Positions 1-11,633 of a stretch of DNA of 64,000 bases are shown piece after piece. Position 1 is the first letter of the stretch. The number at the start of each line of letters is the position of its first letter. A program made the translations under genes and the position numbers. The DNA lies in contig OY720345.1 of assembly GCA_963082975.1 (NCBI GenBank), positions 76,911,034 to 76,975,033 on the forward strand. Direction: 5' to 3'. The notes beneath the pieces were generated by a model. The model made no database searches. It was given only the letters and a program-made list of their open reading frames with translations, and was not told where the DNA came from. The DNA comes from Labia minor. Lineage: Eukaryota > Arthropoda > Insecta > Dermaptera > Spongiphoridae.

Positions 1-135
1 ATATCTTTATTATACAGAAAAGTAGGCGTGTTAATATAAAATATATACCTGGGACACCGAACTATCACTCGACCCTTTAACCAATTTATACAATTTATTT
101 TTATATACTTTAAAAATTTTACAATTTTTTAATTA
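1..135 (+). repeat. Family C repeat, fragment
   Basis: The stretch around 40-90 (ACCTGGGACACCGA, then CTCGACCCTTTAA) matches the early part of the family C copies at 27658 and 31797, which read ACCTGAGACACTGAG and ACCTGGCTCATCGAG. It lacks the GC-rich hairpin end and runs off the left edge. Nothing codes here. About 136-580 is AT-rich DNA with no recognisable feature. Confidence 0.5.
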
Positions 136-580
136 TTTATTATAATTGTTAAATGGGATTTCTAAAAATGACCCATTAAAAATTTGTTTCCTAAAATGTT
201 TCAAATTAATTAAAATAAATTGTATAAATGTTCATTTATAAAATCTATATATCTGTGAGTTTGTTTTTCGATTTTTTAAATTTTGATTTTGGATTCGATT
301 AGAGCTTAAAATGTGTAAATGTAAAGTGGTCTTGGTTTTTTTAAAATTCGTTTGGGAACATGGTCAAATCGGCAGTCAAAGTTGAAAATTCCCCATATAT
401 TATAACTACTGTAATTAGTATTATTATAATGTAAAATTATAAAGAAAAAATGTTTAGACATTATTATAGACATTTTCATTCTGTAAATTAAATAATTTTA
501 TTTCATTTAAATAAATATCTATTTTTAAATATTTTTTTCTCTCTACATTATTTATCTAATTCTCACAATATATTAAGATC

Positions 581-1540
581 ATACCGGGACCCCGAGCCTC
601 GGCTTTGTAATTAAGTTAAAAAAAAAAAATTCATTATTATTGATAAATATATATCGTAATTTATAATTATAAAATATTATTAAAATATATATTTTTAATT
701 TTATTTCGAAATTAAATAAAAAATTTTAAAATATTTTAAATATAAAAAAAATATATATTTTTAATTTTATTTCGAAATTAAATAAAAAATTTTAAAATAT
801 TTTAAATATAAAAAAAATATTAATACAATATTCTTTAAAAAAAGGCGGGAGTCAAATTTCAATATAAATGTCATTTGTGATGTCATCAATATATAAATTA
901 ATAATAAATAATATTAATAAATATTAAATTTAATAAAAGAACAATGAATAAATAAATATAAAATAGTAATTTATTAAAATGTAAACAATAGATAAAAAGA
1001 AAAAAAATAACAAATTCATTATTTTCATTTTCATTTTCATTTTTAAATAACGATTCACCCGGAGAGTTTCGAACCGACGAAATCCACTCGTTAAAACATC
1101 ACTTTACCATCTGGACTAAATGTATTTAGATAAAAAATTGTCATTTTTTTACTGTCTTAGCAGGCAGATTTGATGTTTTTTATTTTTTTTTTTTTTTTTT
1201 GAGAGAGATTAATAAATATCTATATATATTTTATTAAAAATAAATATTTTTAATTTTATTTCGAAATTAAATAATAAATTTTAAAATATTTTAAATAAAA
1301 AAAAATATTAATACAAATAAAAATGGAGGCCAATTTTGACGTTTTCCATATATAATTTTCAATTAAGAAATTAATAATGAAGCTGAATGTTTCAAGAGAT
1401 ATCATCAATAAAACTTAATTTTTCTTTATAAATACTATATCTAGTGTGAATTTGAAAAAAATCGTTAGAGCAGTTTTTGAGAACCAATATATATAGATAG
1501 ATAGATATATACAATTTTAGCTAGCATAATAAGATAAGAT
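581..1540 (+). repeat. Family C interspersed repeat, long copy
   Basis: It begins with a GC-rich hairpin, CCGAGCCTCGG, in the segment ATACCGGGACCCCGAGCC. An AT-rich body follows, in which a roughly 65-bp segment around 680-817 is tandemly repeated. The copy ends with TTTTAGCTAGCATAATAAGATAAGATA, shared with the copies ending at about 28400 and 32462. It has no long ORF. A tRNA-like block lies antisense at about 1055-1117. It is probably a non-autonomous transposable element; its class is unknown. Confidence 0.6.
1055..1117 (-). other. tRNA-like block inside family C
   Basis: Read on the minus strand this contains GGTTCGAAACT, close to the pol III B box GGTTCGANTCC, and upstream of it TGGTAAAGTGATG, which resembles an A box. 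The family C copy at 27658 keeps the equivalent block (about 27915-27985, minus strand, TGGTTAGAAC ... GGATCGAAAC). The length and spacing suit a degenerate tRNA, but no folded cloverleaf was established. A tRNA-derived promoter carried within the repeat is the inference. Confidence 0.35.
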
Positions 1541-1750
1541 ACCAAATTTTATCAAAAACCATTGAGCCGTTCAAGATATACACGTCTACGGACAGACGAA
1601 CGGACAGACAGACAGACAGAGAGACAGGCATTATGCTAAAAATAATTTTTCTGTTAACAAAATGCATGATTTGTGGAGATTTGTAAAAATTTCCACATGT
1701 GAAATTTGGTGTGAAGACAATACTTTCCCCTTCCTATCGTCGCTCGGTAA
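1541..1750 (-). repeat. HINE-B fragment (5' half)
   Basis: The minus strand carries the HINE-B core: AAATTTGGTRT, the (GTCT/GTCC)n microsatellite (seen here as GACA/GACG repeats), CATGTGGAAAT and a decayed 5' sub-terminal repeat near 1740. The 3' third is missing. It directly abuts family C at 1540, so one element was inserted in or truncated by the other. About 1751-2520 is AT-rich DNA with no supported feature. Confidence 0.55.
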
Positions 1751-2520
1751 AAATTATAAAAAAAATTTAATTTTCCTGATAATTTTGTTTAAATATTAAA
1801 AGTAATAATATTTAGCTGAGCTATAGTAGACTAGGCTGCCTCGTAAATTCCTACTTCTCCACATCCTCCATGTTCCTTTCAACATATTTATTGGTATATT
1901 TGAGCACAAATGTTTAAAAGAGTGTATAATGTTTAGGGAGGGAGGACACTTGAACGTAAGTTTGAAGAAAAAAATTCTCTAAATGTCAATAATCAATATT
2001 TATAAATATATTGTAATAATATACTAATACGAATTCTCTATCTTTATTTTTAGATCTAAATTTATTATATAAGGTAGCTACTATTAATGGACCGCTTAAA
2101 GAAAATTTGTAATAAATTTCATGAATAATGTAATATATATTTGTTAATGTATAAGATACATTAAATATTGTTTTTTTACTATACTAGTCACACAAGTAAT
2201 AAATATTCAATGTTAATGGGATATTTATAAAAAAAACTTCGTCATCGGCCCATTTATGGCGACTGCTTTCCTAGATTGAGCCGGGCAGTTCTCCTCCATT
2301 ATAAGGGACAAATGAGGACTGAATTCTTGATTTTGTCAATACAATATAGATTTATAATTAATAGGCTGATATTAATTTATTATTTAATTAAACTGGGAAT
2401 TAATTATTTGTTTATCTTATACACTTTAAATTAATATTATTAAACTAAATAATTCTCGTTTATTTTTATTCAGTCAGTTATTATTATTCAATTGTTTTTT
2501 GTTTTTAATTTGTTTGCTAC

Positions 2521-2910
2521 GAAACTAGGTAGTTGTGAAAAGGCGCGCAGATACAGTGTTTCATTTAAGACAACTAACACGGAATCACTTAGCAAGAGAC
2601 AGTCGCAGTTTATGGCAAGTAAATTTATATTGTGAATATAACAAACTTCCGACAAATGATCGAATTTTAAAATTTTGGCTGCATAAATTCATTCAACTGA
2701 ATCATTACGTTCATTAAACCCTAGTAATTTAGAAGAAATATGTTAAAAATCTTTTTTTCAATCATATAAATTCTTTCTGCATTTGAACAAACTCAAACTA
2801 AAATGGCTATTCTTTGGCAAGACAGGGTTGACTTAATTACTTTTATAATATGCGTAATGTCTTTATCTACTGAGAAATTAAGCTAACCCATTTTAAGAAC
2901 CGGTCGTATA
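2521..2910 (+). repeat. Family F repeat, copy 1 (possible transposase N-terminal relic)
   Basis: The block matches 36295-36650 over most of its length. Both have a GAAACT start, GCRCGCAGATACA, CAAGTAAATTTA, GACAAWTGATCGAA, CTGCATAAATT, TACTGAGAAATTA and a final CCCATTTTA. An open frame at 2535-2717 (no ATG at its start) reads like HTH-type transposase N-termini (LPTNDRILKFWLHKF). The second copy has stops, so this is not a functional gene. The resemblance to the DUF4817-type HTH region is inference from pattern only. Confidence 0.45.
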
Positions 2911-3309
2911 GTTGGAATTTCCCATCTCATCCAAATTAAGTAATTTTTTTATTAATCAATTTATTAAAAAATATTCCAAAGTATTCTTCAAACAACAAAA
3001 AATTAAAGAAAAATTATTTTACTTATTTTCAGAGTTCATTTATTTTTCATTTTATATTTTTCTTTTTATATCTATACTTATTTTAATTTATACTTAATTT
3101 GTTTAAAATATGGGTAATTAAATTTATACATTTATAATTTTTATTTTTCAGACTTATTCAAAATACCATAACATGCATATGAGGGAGGAATTATTTACGT
3201 TAAATTTTTTGAAAGATCAAATACTAAAGAAAATAATGATTGTTAAAACCTCCGGCACCATCCTTGACATTAGGACTTCGTCTCTTGATAAATGTATAAA
3301 TGCCTGGTA

Positions 3310-3378
3310 ATGGTATCTGGAGTGAAGAAGGAAGAAGGAAGAAGTGGAGGAAGATATGGAAGAAGAGGTGTGAAAGAG
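3310..3378 (+). other. Purine-rich candidate exon with strong donor
   Basis: A GAAGAAGGAAGAAG-type purine tract, of the kind that acts as a splicing enhancer, ends exactly at GAG|GTAAGAGAG, a strong donor. An ATG with G at -3 and +4 starts at 3310 and is open for 23 codons to the donor, giving a Lys/Arg/Gly/Glu-rich peptide. No acceptor, promoter or homology was found, so this is only a lead. 2911-3300 and 3390-3820 are otherwise AT-rich and empty. Confidence 0.12.
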
Positions 3379-3827
3379 GTAAGAGAGATTTGTATTACCT
3401 GAATCTAGTATATAAAAAATATTTTATAAAATTTATAAACTATTACAAAAAAGTTAATTAGAAAAAAAAATCAAAAGAAATTAAAAAAAAAATATCAATC
3501 AACCATTTCAAATTCAAGGAAAACAAAAAATATACTCCTTTGAATAGAAATGAACAAAATGCATAAAATTATTATATATATTATTTTCTATATATATTTT
3601 TAATATTATTTTGTATATTTTTTGATTCAATAAATATATATTGTATATAATGTGGATTCACATTTTCATTTATTTTTTCAATCATTATTGTGTGTATATA
3701 TTATTATTTTTTCCCAACTTCCAATAAATATTTTTAACTTTCACTAACCCTATATGTAAGTATTTATCTGTAACTCTCTCTTTCTCAATATATATATATT
3801 TATATATATATTATTATATGAAAATTG

Positions 3828-3975
3828 AAACTTGTTCCCGAACGATCCTTGGCGACCTTTGGCGGGAATTGTCTCGAATCCTCCCACTCCACACATCATG
3901 AGCGGAAATGCCTTTAGATATTCCCCCACCCCAATCATCCCCGAGCAGGGCTATTCGTCGAGTCACTAAATTTTC
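3828..3975. promoter_or_regulatory. GC-richer unique island
   Basis: About 150 bp of high-complexity sequence (for example CGAACGATCCTTGGCGACC, GGCGGGAATTG, CCCCGAGCAGGG) stands out from the surrounding AT-rich DNA. It is open in two overlapping minus-strand frames but shows no coding signature, and no similar copy was seen in the window. It could be a conserved regulatory element or an untranslated exon. 3976-4730 is AT-rich with nothing recognised. Confidence 0.25.
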
Positions 3976-4734
3976 TATATATATATAAATATGGAAAATA
4001 TTTCGATTTGTCAAAAATTTCAATTCAATGATGTCTACTTTTTATGGTCCCAAAAAACAAATTCTCACGAAATTTTCTCTTTGCTACTGTGCATATGAGT
4101 GCGGATTTGTTTATGTGTATATATTAATAAGTTGATACATGGACATGTATGACTGAGATTTTACAACAACATTAATTAATCATATTCATTTTGATTATTC
4201 TTTGTTTCGAAAACCTATATTAATATTAATATTAAATTATATAAATTCAGTCATTCTAAATGGGTAAACAATTTATTTTTATAGATATATCTAAATGATA
4301 TATAAATAAACGAAATATAAAAATTATGTTAGGTTATAGTATTAATATTAATTTTTTAAAGTATTTACCTTATAAGAATACTATATTATTAAAGAATATC
4401 TCTATTACAATTTTTTATAAATACATTTTATTATTTTATATATAAATTACTGTTAAGCGAATTTCTTTTTGTATTTTCTAAAGTAATTAATATTATTTAT
4501 TTTTTATATGTGCTATATAAATAATTCTTAGATAATATTATATTCAAACTCTTTTAGTAGTATAATCCTTTATTGAAAGTATTGAATTATTTCAAATCTT
4601 GAAATTACTTAACTGAACATCGTATATTTTATTTTATTTTATATTATTTTTTTTTTAAGAATAAATAGATGAAAAGATAATCTTATCTAAATCAAATAAT
4701 GTATTTCATGGAACAATAAGTTTATGTATAGCAA

Positions 4735-4890
4735 CTACGAGATGGGGGAGGGGTAAAGATTTCCATATGACGGTCGATAAGACGGCAGCGTGGTTCGCTT
4801 CCTGCCCCTGGTTGCCTTTCAAACAACTGCGGTCTGCTTACTCTCTCAGCTACATTTACTTCCCTCGAAATACCACTACTTTCTCTTCTA
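4735..4890. promoter_or_regulatory. GC-richer unique island
   Basis: A stretch containing GATGGGGGAGGGGTAAAG, GACGGTCGATAAGACGGCAG and CTGCGGTCTGCTTACTCTCTCAG. The last is a fair splice-acceptor-like pyrimidine tract ending in CAG at about 4848. No open frame of note follows it. It is single copy here. A regulatory or untranslated-exon role is possible but unproven. 4891-5317 is AT-rich and featureless. Confidence 0.22.
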
Positions 4891-5317
4891 AATAAAGTGC
4901 ACTACTATATCACAACTTCTCACCATAAACTCATCACAAATAACATGGGTTATTAATTAAATTTTTATCTCATCTTTTTTTTAAATTATATAAATATTTA
5001 TTTATTTTTTTAAAATTTTATACATTATATATATTGTTCAAATTAGTTTTTTGAGAATTCCTAAAAACATCATATATATGCTTATTTTTAATGTAAAAGC
5101 TAAAGAAACCACAAAATATACTCAATTATATTAATGAAAACTTATTAATTTTTATTTATTTATTATTATTATTTACATTTTTTTATTTACTAGAAATTAA
5201 AATTATTTTTAAAATGTATTTGTATATATTTATGTAATTTATATATGTATTTGGACCATCTTATGTATATATTACCTTATGAAATTTTCTATGTAATATA
5301 ATAATCAACAAAAATAA

Positions 5318-5915
5318 TAAGTTGACCTGTGGCCAGGTCCGAACCAACCGACGGTTTGAAGTAAATTAATTTCCAGCTACAGAAACAATTTCAAATAATT
5401 TTAATATATCTATTAATGTAATAAAAAACATATAGGCATATAACATAAATATTTTTAATTTTATTTTATTTATAATATATATGCAAGACCAGGCTGTGAC
5501 GTCATGAATGGCTGGATGACGTCATATAATTTTAAATCAAGAAAAAACTAATAAATATGATTTTCCCGAGGATAAAACCAATAAAAAGTGCATGATTCGT
5601 GGTGATATATAAAAAAATCTCCTCATGTGAAATTTGGTGTGAAAATAACCCTACCCTACCTATAGTCGATCGCTAATACTACCACTTCCGGTTTCCGGAT
5701 TTGCACCAAAAGTTGATCAATTCTTCCCACTGATGCATTAAGTAAATATACCAAATTTCATCAAAATCGGTTGAGCCGTTCAGGCTGTACACATCTATAC
5801 AGACGGACAGACGGACGGACAGACATCATGCTAAAAAGACTTTTTTCTGTTAAGATAATGCATGATTCGTGGAGATATGTAAAAATCTCCAAATGTGAAA
5901 TTTGGTGTGGTCGGT
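5318..5915 (-). mobile_element. HINE-B element (copy 1)
   Basis: The minus-strand 3' end is present: CCGTCGGTTGG, then the hairpin GACCTG-GCCA-CAGGTC, then AACTTA against a T-run. Inside are the GTCC/GTCT microsatellite and the core GGCTCAACCGATTTTGATG with AAATTTGGTAT. The 5' end is shortened to ...GTCGGTAA near 5910. It contains no ORF. The layout is that of DINE-1/HINE elements, which are Helentron-derived and mobilised in trans. Confidence 0.7.
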
Positions 5916-7378
5916 AAAAATTGTAAAAAATATTACAAAAATAGATAGCTTTAATTGACGAACATCTCTTACCTTAAATAATTTGTTATTTTATTGAATT
6001 CAAATACTTTCTTTTAAATTTAATTTTTAAATATATTGATTTTTTAAAAGATTTTACTTAGTTTATTAAAATGAAAACTCAATTTTTAGTTTATTCAAAA
6101 AATAATGTTCTATCAAGTCTTTTCAGTGGTTAGCACGACAGTCTACCACACTGAAATCTTGAGGGAAATTCTGTAATTAATAATTTATCTTTAAAACTCT
6201 CCTCAGAATCTATCCGCAAATAATAATAATAGTAATATTCTATAAATTCTATTCATTCAGGCATTGCAGCCGTCTTTATGTTGTTTAATTTATTTAGGTG
6301 TACTTCAAGTTAAGCTAAGTTGAAATGTACAAATTTCAAATAGAACGATGAATGATTAATTATTTTCAGAATTAATTAAGAAGATTTTCTTCTTTAATAT
6401 AAATTCTTAAGGAACAACTTTTCAATCAATACAGGCTTTTTATGAAAAATAGAAGGGAGTTCTGATTTTTTATTTAACATATACACTTTAAGCCTTTTAA
6501 CGCTTAAAAAAAATAAACTTTTTGATGTTACTCTTTGATTGAAGATTTTTTTAATCCTTTCATTAAAAAAAAACTCATTTCTAAATCTCTGGTTAATTTT
6601 TTATCAATCCATTCCAAGTAAGAAATGAATTTTAAATCTTTTAAAAAATCAATCAATTTCTTATTGAAATGAAAATACTTCTAAGATTATTTATAAGTAT
6701 TTGTTGAAGTAATTTTGCAACTAATAAGATTGAAGATTCATAATATTTGAAAAATACATATTAATACACGAATCGTTTTAAGAATATTAAATTTGATTGG
6801 AGCCAAATGGTTTCCAACGGATGCTCGTGCAAGAATAAATTTGCGGTTTAACTTAAATGGCGTTGGTAGCGAAATGCAGAGGGTGAAGAACAATTGGGAT
6901 GAGATATTTTGGAACAAAGAATCAGACAAAGTGAACGCACCTTCAGAACATATGGGAAATATAGCTAGATCTCTGTATTTAATTAAGTATACAATTATTA
7001 GATATTACCTAACTTTTAACTATCTAAACACCATTATCTATTATACTTATTATAAATATATTCAAAAAATTATATTTATTTAAGAAATCGATTAGTTGAA
7101 ATAAATAATATTTTACAAATTATTTATAGAGATTTATGTAGTCAAGTTTTTAATTTTAATTAATTTTTGTTTTTTGTATTTTTGCGTAGATATTCAAAAA
7201 ATATTTTATTTTTTATAAGTACTTAGTCCAAGTTAGTTATTATAATAAAAAAAATTTAATTTTTTTTTAATTAATCAAAACAATGAGTTAATAATGCATT
7301 TTATTGAAATTTGTAACTATTTTTCTTTCTGTTCCTTGCATAAATTGAAATTTTTTTTAATTTGAATAGGCACTTTTT
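5916..7378. other. AT-rich DNA with a weak ORF
   Basis: Mostly low-complexity AT sequence. At 6793-6985 (+) an open frame starting at an ATT codon has mixed composition (GAKWFPTDARARINLRFNL and later NNWDEIFWNKES) before it runs into AT-rich sequence. It has no ATG at its start, no splice signals were identified and the family is not recognised. It may be a relic of a transposon protein. Nothing else is supported here. Confidence 0.2.
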
Positions 7379-8104
7379 ACTATCACGTCAGAGATAGTAT
7401 TGCAATCACGAAAATTTTCGATGTTGAGATTTTGATGTTTTTATACGTTTTGAAGGTTCCTGAATCATTTTCACTAAGATTGAGAAAAATGTCTTGTTGT
7501 GAGTGTGTGTGTTTATTTGTGTAGATAAGATTACGCAAAAACGGTTTGAGCTAGAATCATGAAATTTGCTACCCGGGCATTATTCAAAATTCGTAGTTTG
7601 AAATGTCTGTGTGTGGGTGTGTGTGTGTGTATGTATGTAACAAAGATTACGCAAAAACGGTTTGAGCTAGAATGATGAAATTTGGTACATGTGCATTATT
7701 CAAAATTCATAGTTTTCTATCAAATTTTGAGAAATGTAGCTCAACCGGAAGAGGGTCATTACCTACAACGTTTTGATTTTTTTTCTTCTAAAGTGACCGT
7801 AAAAATAAAGATATATGTTTGATAATTTTTCACATGATTAATAATTGTATAAAACTGCTATATATAGAATTTCAGCTTGATTGAATCGCTGAAAGTACCA
7901 GAATTAATTTTTTAACACTGCAAATCTCACGCGCCAACACGTGACGTGGTACCATCAACAAAAAGCCAAACATGCGCTGGTTTACTAAATATTATTTATT
8001 AATTTATAATTTATAATTAATTAAATTTAATTTAAATATAATATATTATGTTATTTAATCCAATTCAAATTTGCGAGATAGTCGAGTGGAAACACTCCAG
8101 CTTA
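7379..8104 (+). mobile_element. HINE-A element (copy 1)
   Basis: The 5' end is ACTATCACGTCAGAGATAGT and the 3' end is GCGAGATAGTC followed by a hairpin and CCAGCTTA against a T-run. The (GT)n microsatellite plus core block (GATTACGCAAAAACGGTTTG, then GAAATTTG) is tandemly duplicated here, about 7490-7605 and 7606-7715, making this the longest copy. No ORF is present. It faces copy 2 (9019-9627) in inverted orientation across a GC-rich island. Confidence 0.8.
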
Positions 8105-8204
8105 TTTTTATTTTATATGAAATTATATGAGATTTCAAAGTAAAAAAGATAAAAAAGATGAGTTTTTTTTTTTGATTTCCGATTTAATAGGTTGAGAGAA
8201 TTAG

Positions 8205-8720
8205 AAGAGAATAAATAATTTGGACATAGAAGGGGAGAGGAGGAGGAGGGGGGGGGGTAGGAACATTGGCTATTCTCTTGCTCCTCTTCCTGAAAGCTCT
8301 CGGTGTGTTTCGTGCGAGATGGTGACGGTGGTGATGGTAGTGGCTGGGGTCGGCCTCATTAGGCGGCCGCCGGGTCGCCGATTTCAATCTCCGTTCTTGG
8401 TTCCGGCCAGCGCTTGCCTTCGAGCGGCCATAGAGCCTTATGCTGGCCACAATCGACCAATCGCGTGCAACTCACGACTAACTTGACTCCCCTCGCACTG
8501 ACTTTATCGTATTGCCAGTCACACGCTACATGTTTTATTAATGCACCGAGCATACACCGCACCTACCTACTCTATTACCATAACATCATTAATCGCCATA
8601 AGGGAACGAACCGGACACCCAATCGCAGAGGTGGATTCAAAAACAGGGAGTGGAAGAAATACAAGTGGCTAATTGTAGTCGAGGCGAATGTCGAGCAACC
8701 ATTTCCTTTTTTTCATTCCC
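8205..8720. promoter_or_regulatory. CpG-rich island between inverted HINE-A copies
   Basis: One of the two most GC-rich blocks of the window. It has many CpGs (GCGGCCGCCGGGTCGCCG near 8363), a run of G at about 8250, CGACCAATCGCG (CCAAT box) near 8454 and a Gly/Arg-rich open frame at 8220-8486. Overlapping ORFs on both strands point to base composition and not to coding. A promoter or first-exon CpG island is the simplest reading. 8721-9018 is AT-rich with nothing recognised. Confidence 0.4.
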
Positions 8721-9018
8721 AATCACAAAAGCGAAATTTTCCTCAAATACCTTAATTAAAAGCGTTTTCTATGATAGCTACCGATATTTATATAGAATCT
8801 TTGAATAATTTATGGGGGAGCTTATATCATGACTGACTATACGATTTATTTAAGACATTTTTCATTTTTTCCACCCCCTCCGAAGAGTGTATGCAAATGG
8901 GAATGTATAATCCAATTAATTATTAAAGAGAAATAGTAAAGTGTTAGAAGATTACACAAATGAGTATTACATAACATTATCATATTGGATTGCATTTTTT
9001 ATCAACCAAAAGAAAAAA

Positions 9019-9627
9019 TTAGCTGGAGTGTCTCCACACGACTATCTCGCAATTTGAATTGGATTAAATAACATAATATATTATATTTCAATTAAATTTA
9101 ATTAATTATAAATTATAAATTAATAAATAATATATAGTAAACTAGCGCATGTTTGGCACTTTGTTGATGGCACCACGTCACGTGTTGGCGCGTGAGATTT
9201 GCAGTGTTAAAAAATTAATTCTGGGTCTTTCAGCGATTCAATCAAGCTGAAATTCTATATATAGCAGTTTTATACAATTATTAATCATATGAAAAATTAT
9301 CAAACATATATCTTTATTTTTACGGTCACTTTAGAGGATAAAAAATCAAAACGTTGTAGGTAATGACCCTTTTCTGGTCGAGCTACATTTCTCAAAAGTT
9401 GATAGAAAACTTCGAATTTTGAATAATGCCCGTATACCAAATTTCATTATTCCAGCTCAAACCGTTTTTGCGTAATCTTGGTTACATACATACACACATA
9501 CACAAACACACAGACATTTTTCTCAACCTTAGTGAAAATGATTCAGGAACCTTCAAAACGTATAAAAACATCAAAATCTCAACAACGAAAATTTTCGTGA
9601 TCGCAATACTATCTCCGGCGAGATAGT
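9019..9627 (-). mobile_element. HINE-A element (copy 2)
   Basis: Full copy on the minus strand. The hairpin end is TTAGCTGGAGTGTCTCC at the left, with sub-terminal repeat ACTATCTCGC next to it, and GGCGAGATAGT is at the right. It contains the (GT)n tract and the CAAAACGTTGTAGGTAATGA core. The tip here is CTAA, not CTTA. No coding content; the open frame at 9426-9626 is internal repeat sequence. Confidence 0.8.
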
Positions 9628-9801
9628 AAAAAATAACTAATGAAATTAATAATTAATTATATATTCAGACTTGACATTTTGTAGAAGAGTAAGAGAGAAG
9701 GATATGATATTTTATCCAAGATTATTTGTAGTTGAATTTTATAAAATAAATAGCAATTTATGTTTTATATTAATTTAAAAATTTTTTTTATACCATAAGT
9801 A

Positions 9802-10012
9802 CAGGGTGTCTCAAAAAAATATATACCTGAAAAAACAAAAAAGCCAGTATGATATGACCAGTCAAATGGTTGGTACATTTTTTGCAAACATAAATCTTTT
9901 ATTCGTTAATTCGTTAATCTTTATAATACAAGCCTTTAAACTTGTCTTTATGTTCATAAATAATGTTTTTATAGTCATTCCAAGTGTTAGTACATTTTTT
10001 TGAGACACCATG
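9802..10012. mobile_element. Tc1/mariner-type MITE, 211 bp, TA duplication
   Basis: The terminal inverted repeats are CAGGGTGTCTCAAAAAAAT at the left and the complement of CATGGTGTCTCAAAAAAATG at the right, flanked by TA on both sides (9800-9801 and 10013-10014). The interior is AT-rich without transposase. TIR sequence and TA duplication fit a non-autonomous Tc1/mariner derivative. Confidence 0.7.
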
Positions 10013-10087
10013 TATATTATAATTCACTTTAACTGATTGATATATTGGTAACTCAGAAAATGATTCTTTATATCAGATATTCTTATA

Positions 10088-10480
10088 CAGTGAATGTTCT
10101 ATATAAGCAACCTCTCTATAAGCATTATTCTTTATCTGCAAACTCTATACAAGCAATTTTTTTAGTTCAACTGTTCTGTATAAGAAACTTATTTTTTTAA
10201 AGCTAAATATTTGTAGTTGACAGCTGTTCACAACAACATAATCTTTGAAAGAAAAAATTTCTCTTATTGGAATATGTATGTGTTTTGTGGTGTCAGAAGT
10301 GAAGTTAATTTCTGATGATTAAAATAGTTACCAAAATTTCTCTTAGTTTCTGTTAATTAATTAATTAATTAATATTTTTGTGCTTTAAATAAAATTGTTC
10401 CCTATAAACAACTTTTCCCGAATAAGAAACTTTTCTATTGAAATTGATTTAAGTGAGTTGCTTATATAGAGCGTTCACTT
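10088..10480. mobile_element. pogo/Tigger-like MITE, 393 bp
   Basis: The inverted ends are CAGTGAATGTTCTATATAAG and, on the other strand, AAGTGAACGCTCTATATAAG, with TA flanks at 10086-10087 and 10481-10482. CTCTATAYAAGCAA motifs recur just inside the left end, as at pogo/Tigger termini. No transposase remains. It is probably mobilised by a pogo-family transposase elsewhere in the genome. Confidence 0.7.
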
Positions 10481-10709
10481 TACCTCATTTAATGTCTCAG
10501 CACATGTAACACGGGTTACCAAAACTTTTAATACCTATTTTTTTACTTCTTTAATTACAATATACACTTGAATGATTTATAAAAAGCGTTATATAATTAG
10601 TAACGAAAAGTTTTCAAATAAAAAAAAAAAAAATATTTAAAAGAAAATGAATCCACCTCATTTGAGGGTTTCAAATAAAATTATTTAAGATAATCATACA
10701 AATGAGGTA

Positions 10710-10860
10710 TATTGACGGAAAAAAGTAATCGCTAGAGTGGCGCTGTAGGCGTGAAATCAACGGATTGAGAAGGTGCATTACTATTGCCCGACAACAGTGC
10801 CACTCTGATGTTTACATTTTTTCGCCACTGTTCCTAAAGCCTTCACACTCACATTTACAC
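10710..10860. promoter_or_regulatory. GC-richer unique island
   Basis: High-complexity sequence (GCTAGAGTGGCGCTGTAGGC ... GCCCGACAACAGTGCCACTC) with two near-inverted motifs, AGAGTGGCGCTGT and ACAGTGCCACTCT, about 60 bp apart, so it could fold. No frame is convincingly coding. It may be a regulatory island or the remnant of a small inverted-repeat element. 10861-11056 is plain AT-rich DNA. Confidence 0.25.
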
Positions 10861-11056
10861 AAACTTTCAAGCATTAATTATATTTTATGAATCTTCACTT
10901 TTCTCTTTCTTTCCATCTCGAAGTCACTTATCTGTTCTTGTTTAGTTTATTTATTTTTATTAAATAATAAATACTTAAATAATGTTTAATGAAATAAAAT
11001 TAAAAAAACTTGTTTTCAATTCTTATTGGTTATGATAACATATTATTTTATTTGTT

Positions 11057-11633
11057 ACCATCTCTGGCGAGTTAGTATTGCGATCATGAAAATTTTCGAT
11101 AACGAGATTTTGATGTTTTTATACGTTTTCAAGGTTCGTGAGTCATTTTCACTAAGGTTGAGACAAATGTCTGTGTGTATGTGTGTGTTTGATCTAGAAT
11201 CATCAAATTTGGTATACGGGCATTATTCGAAATTCCTAGTTTTCTATCAACTTTTGAGAAATGTAGCTCAACCGGGTCATTATCTACAACGTTTTGATTT
11301 TTTTTCCCTCTAAACTGACCATAAAAATAAAGATATATGTTTGATAATTTTTCACATGATTGAAAATTGTATACAACTGCTATATATAGAATTTCAGCTT
11401 GATTGAATCGCTGAAATTACCAGAATTAATTTTTTAACACTGCAAATCACAAACACGTGACGTGGTGCCATCAAAAAAGAGCCAAACATGTGCTGGTTTA
11501 ATAAATATTATTTATTAATTTTAATTTATAATTTATAATTAATTAAATTTAATTTAAATATTATTATAATATATTATGTTATTTAATCCTATTCAAATTG
11601 CGAGATAATCGAGTGGGGTGACACTCCAGCTTA
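11057..11633 (+). mobile_element. HINE-A element (copy 3)
   Basis: Degenerate 5' end ACCATCTCTGGCGAGTTAGT, shortened GT microsatellite, GCTCAACCGGGTCATTATC core, and 3' end GCGAGATAATCGAGTGGGGT then GACACTCCAGCTTA. The hairpin stem has an insertion in its loop. The copy is older than copies 2 and 9, judged by its mismatches. The ORF at 11026-11313 is repeat sequence. Confidence 0.75.

Noticed and set aside
8184-8755. Four overlapping ORFs on both strands
   Set aside because: High GC lowers stop frequency; no frame has a recognisable domain or splice boundaries, so the block is described as an island.
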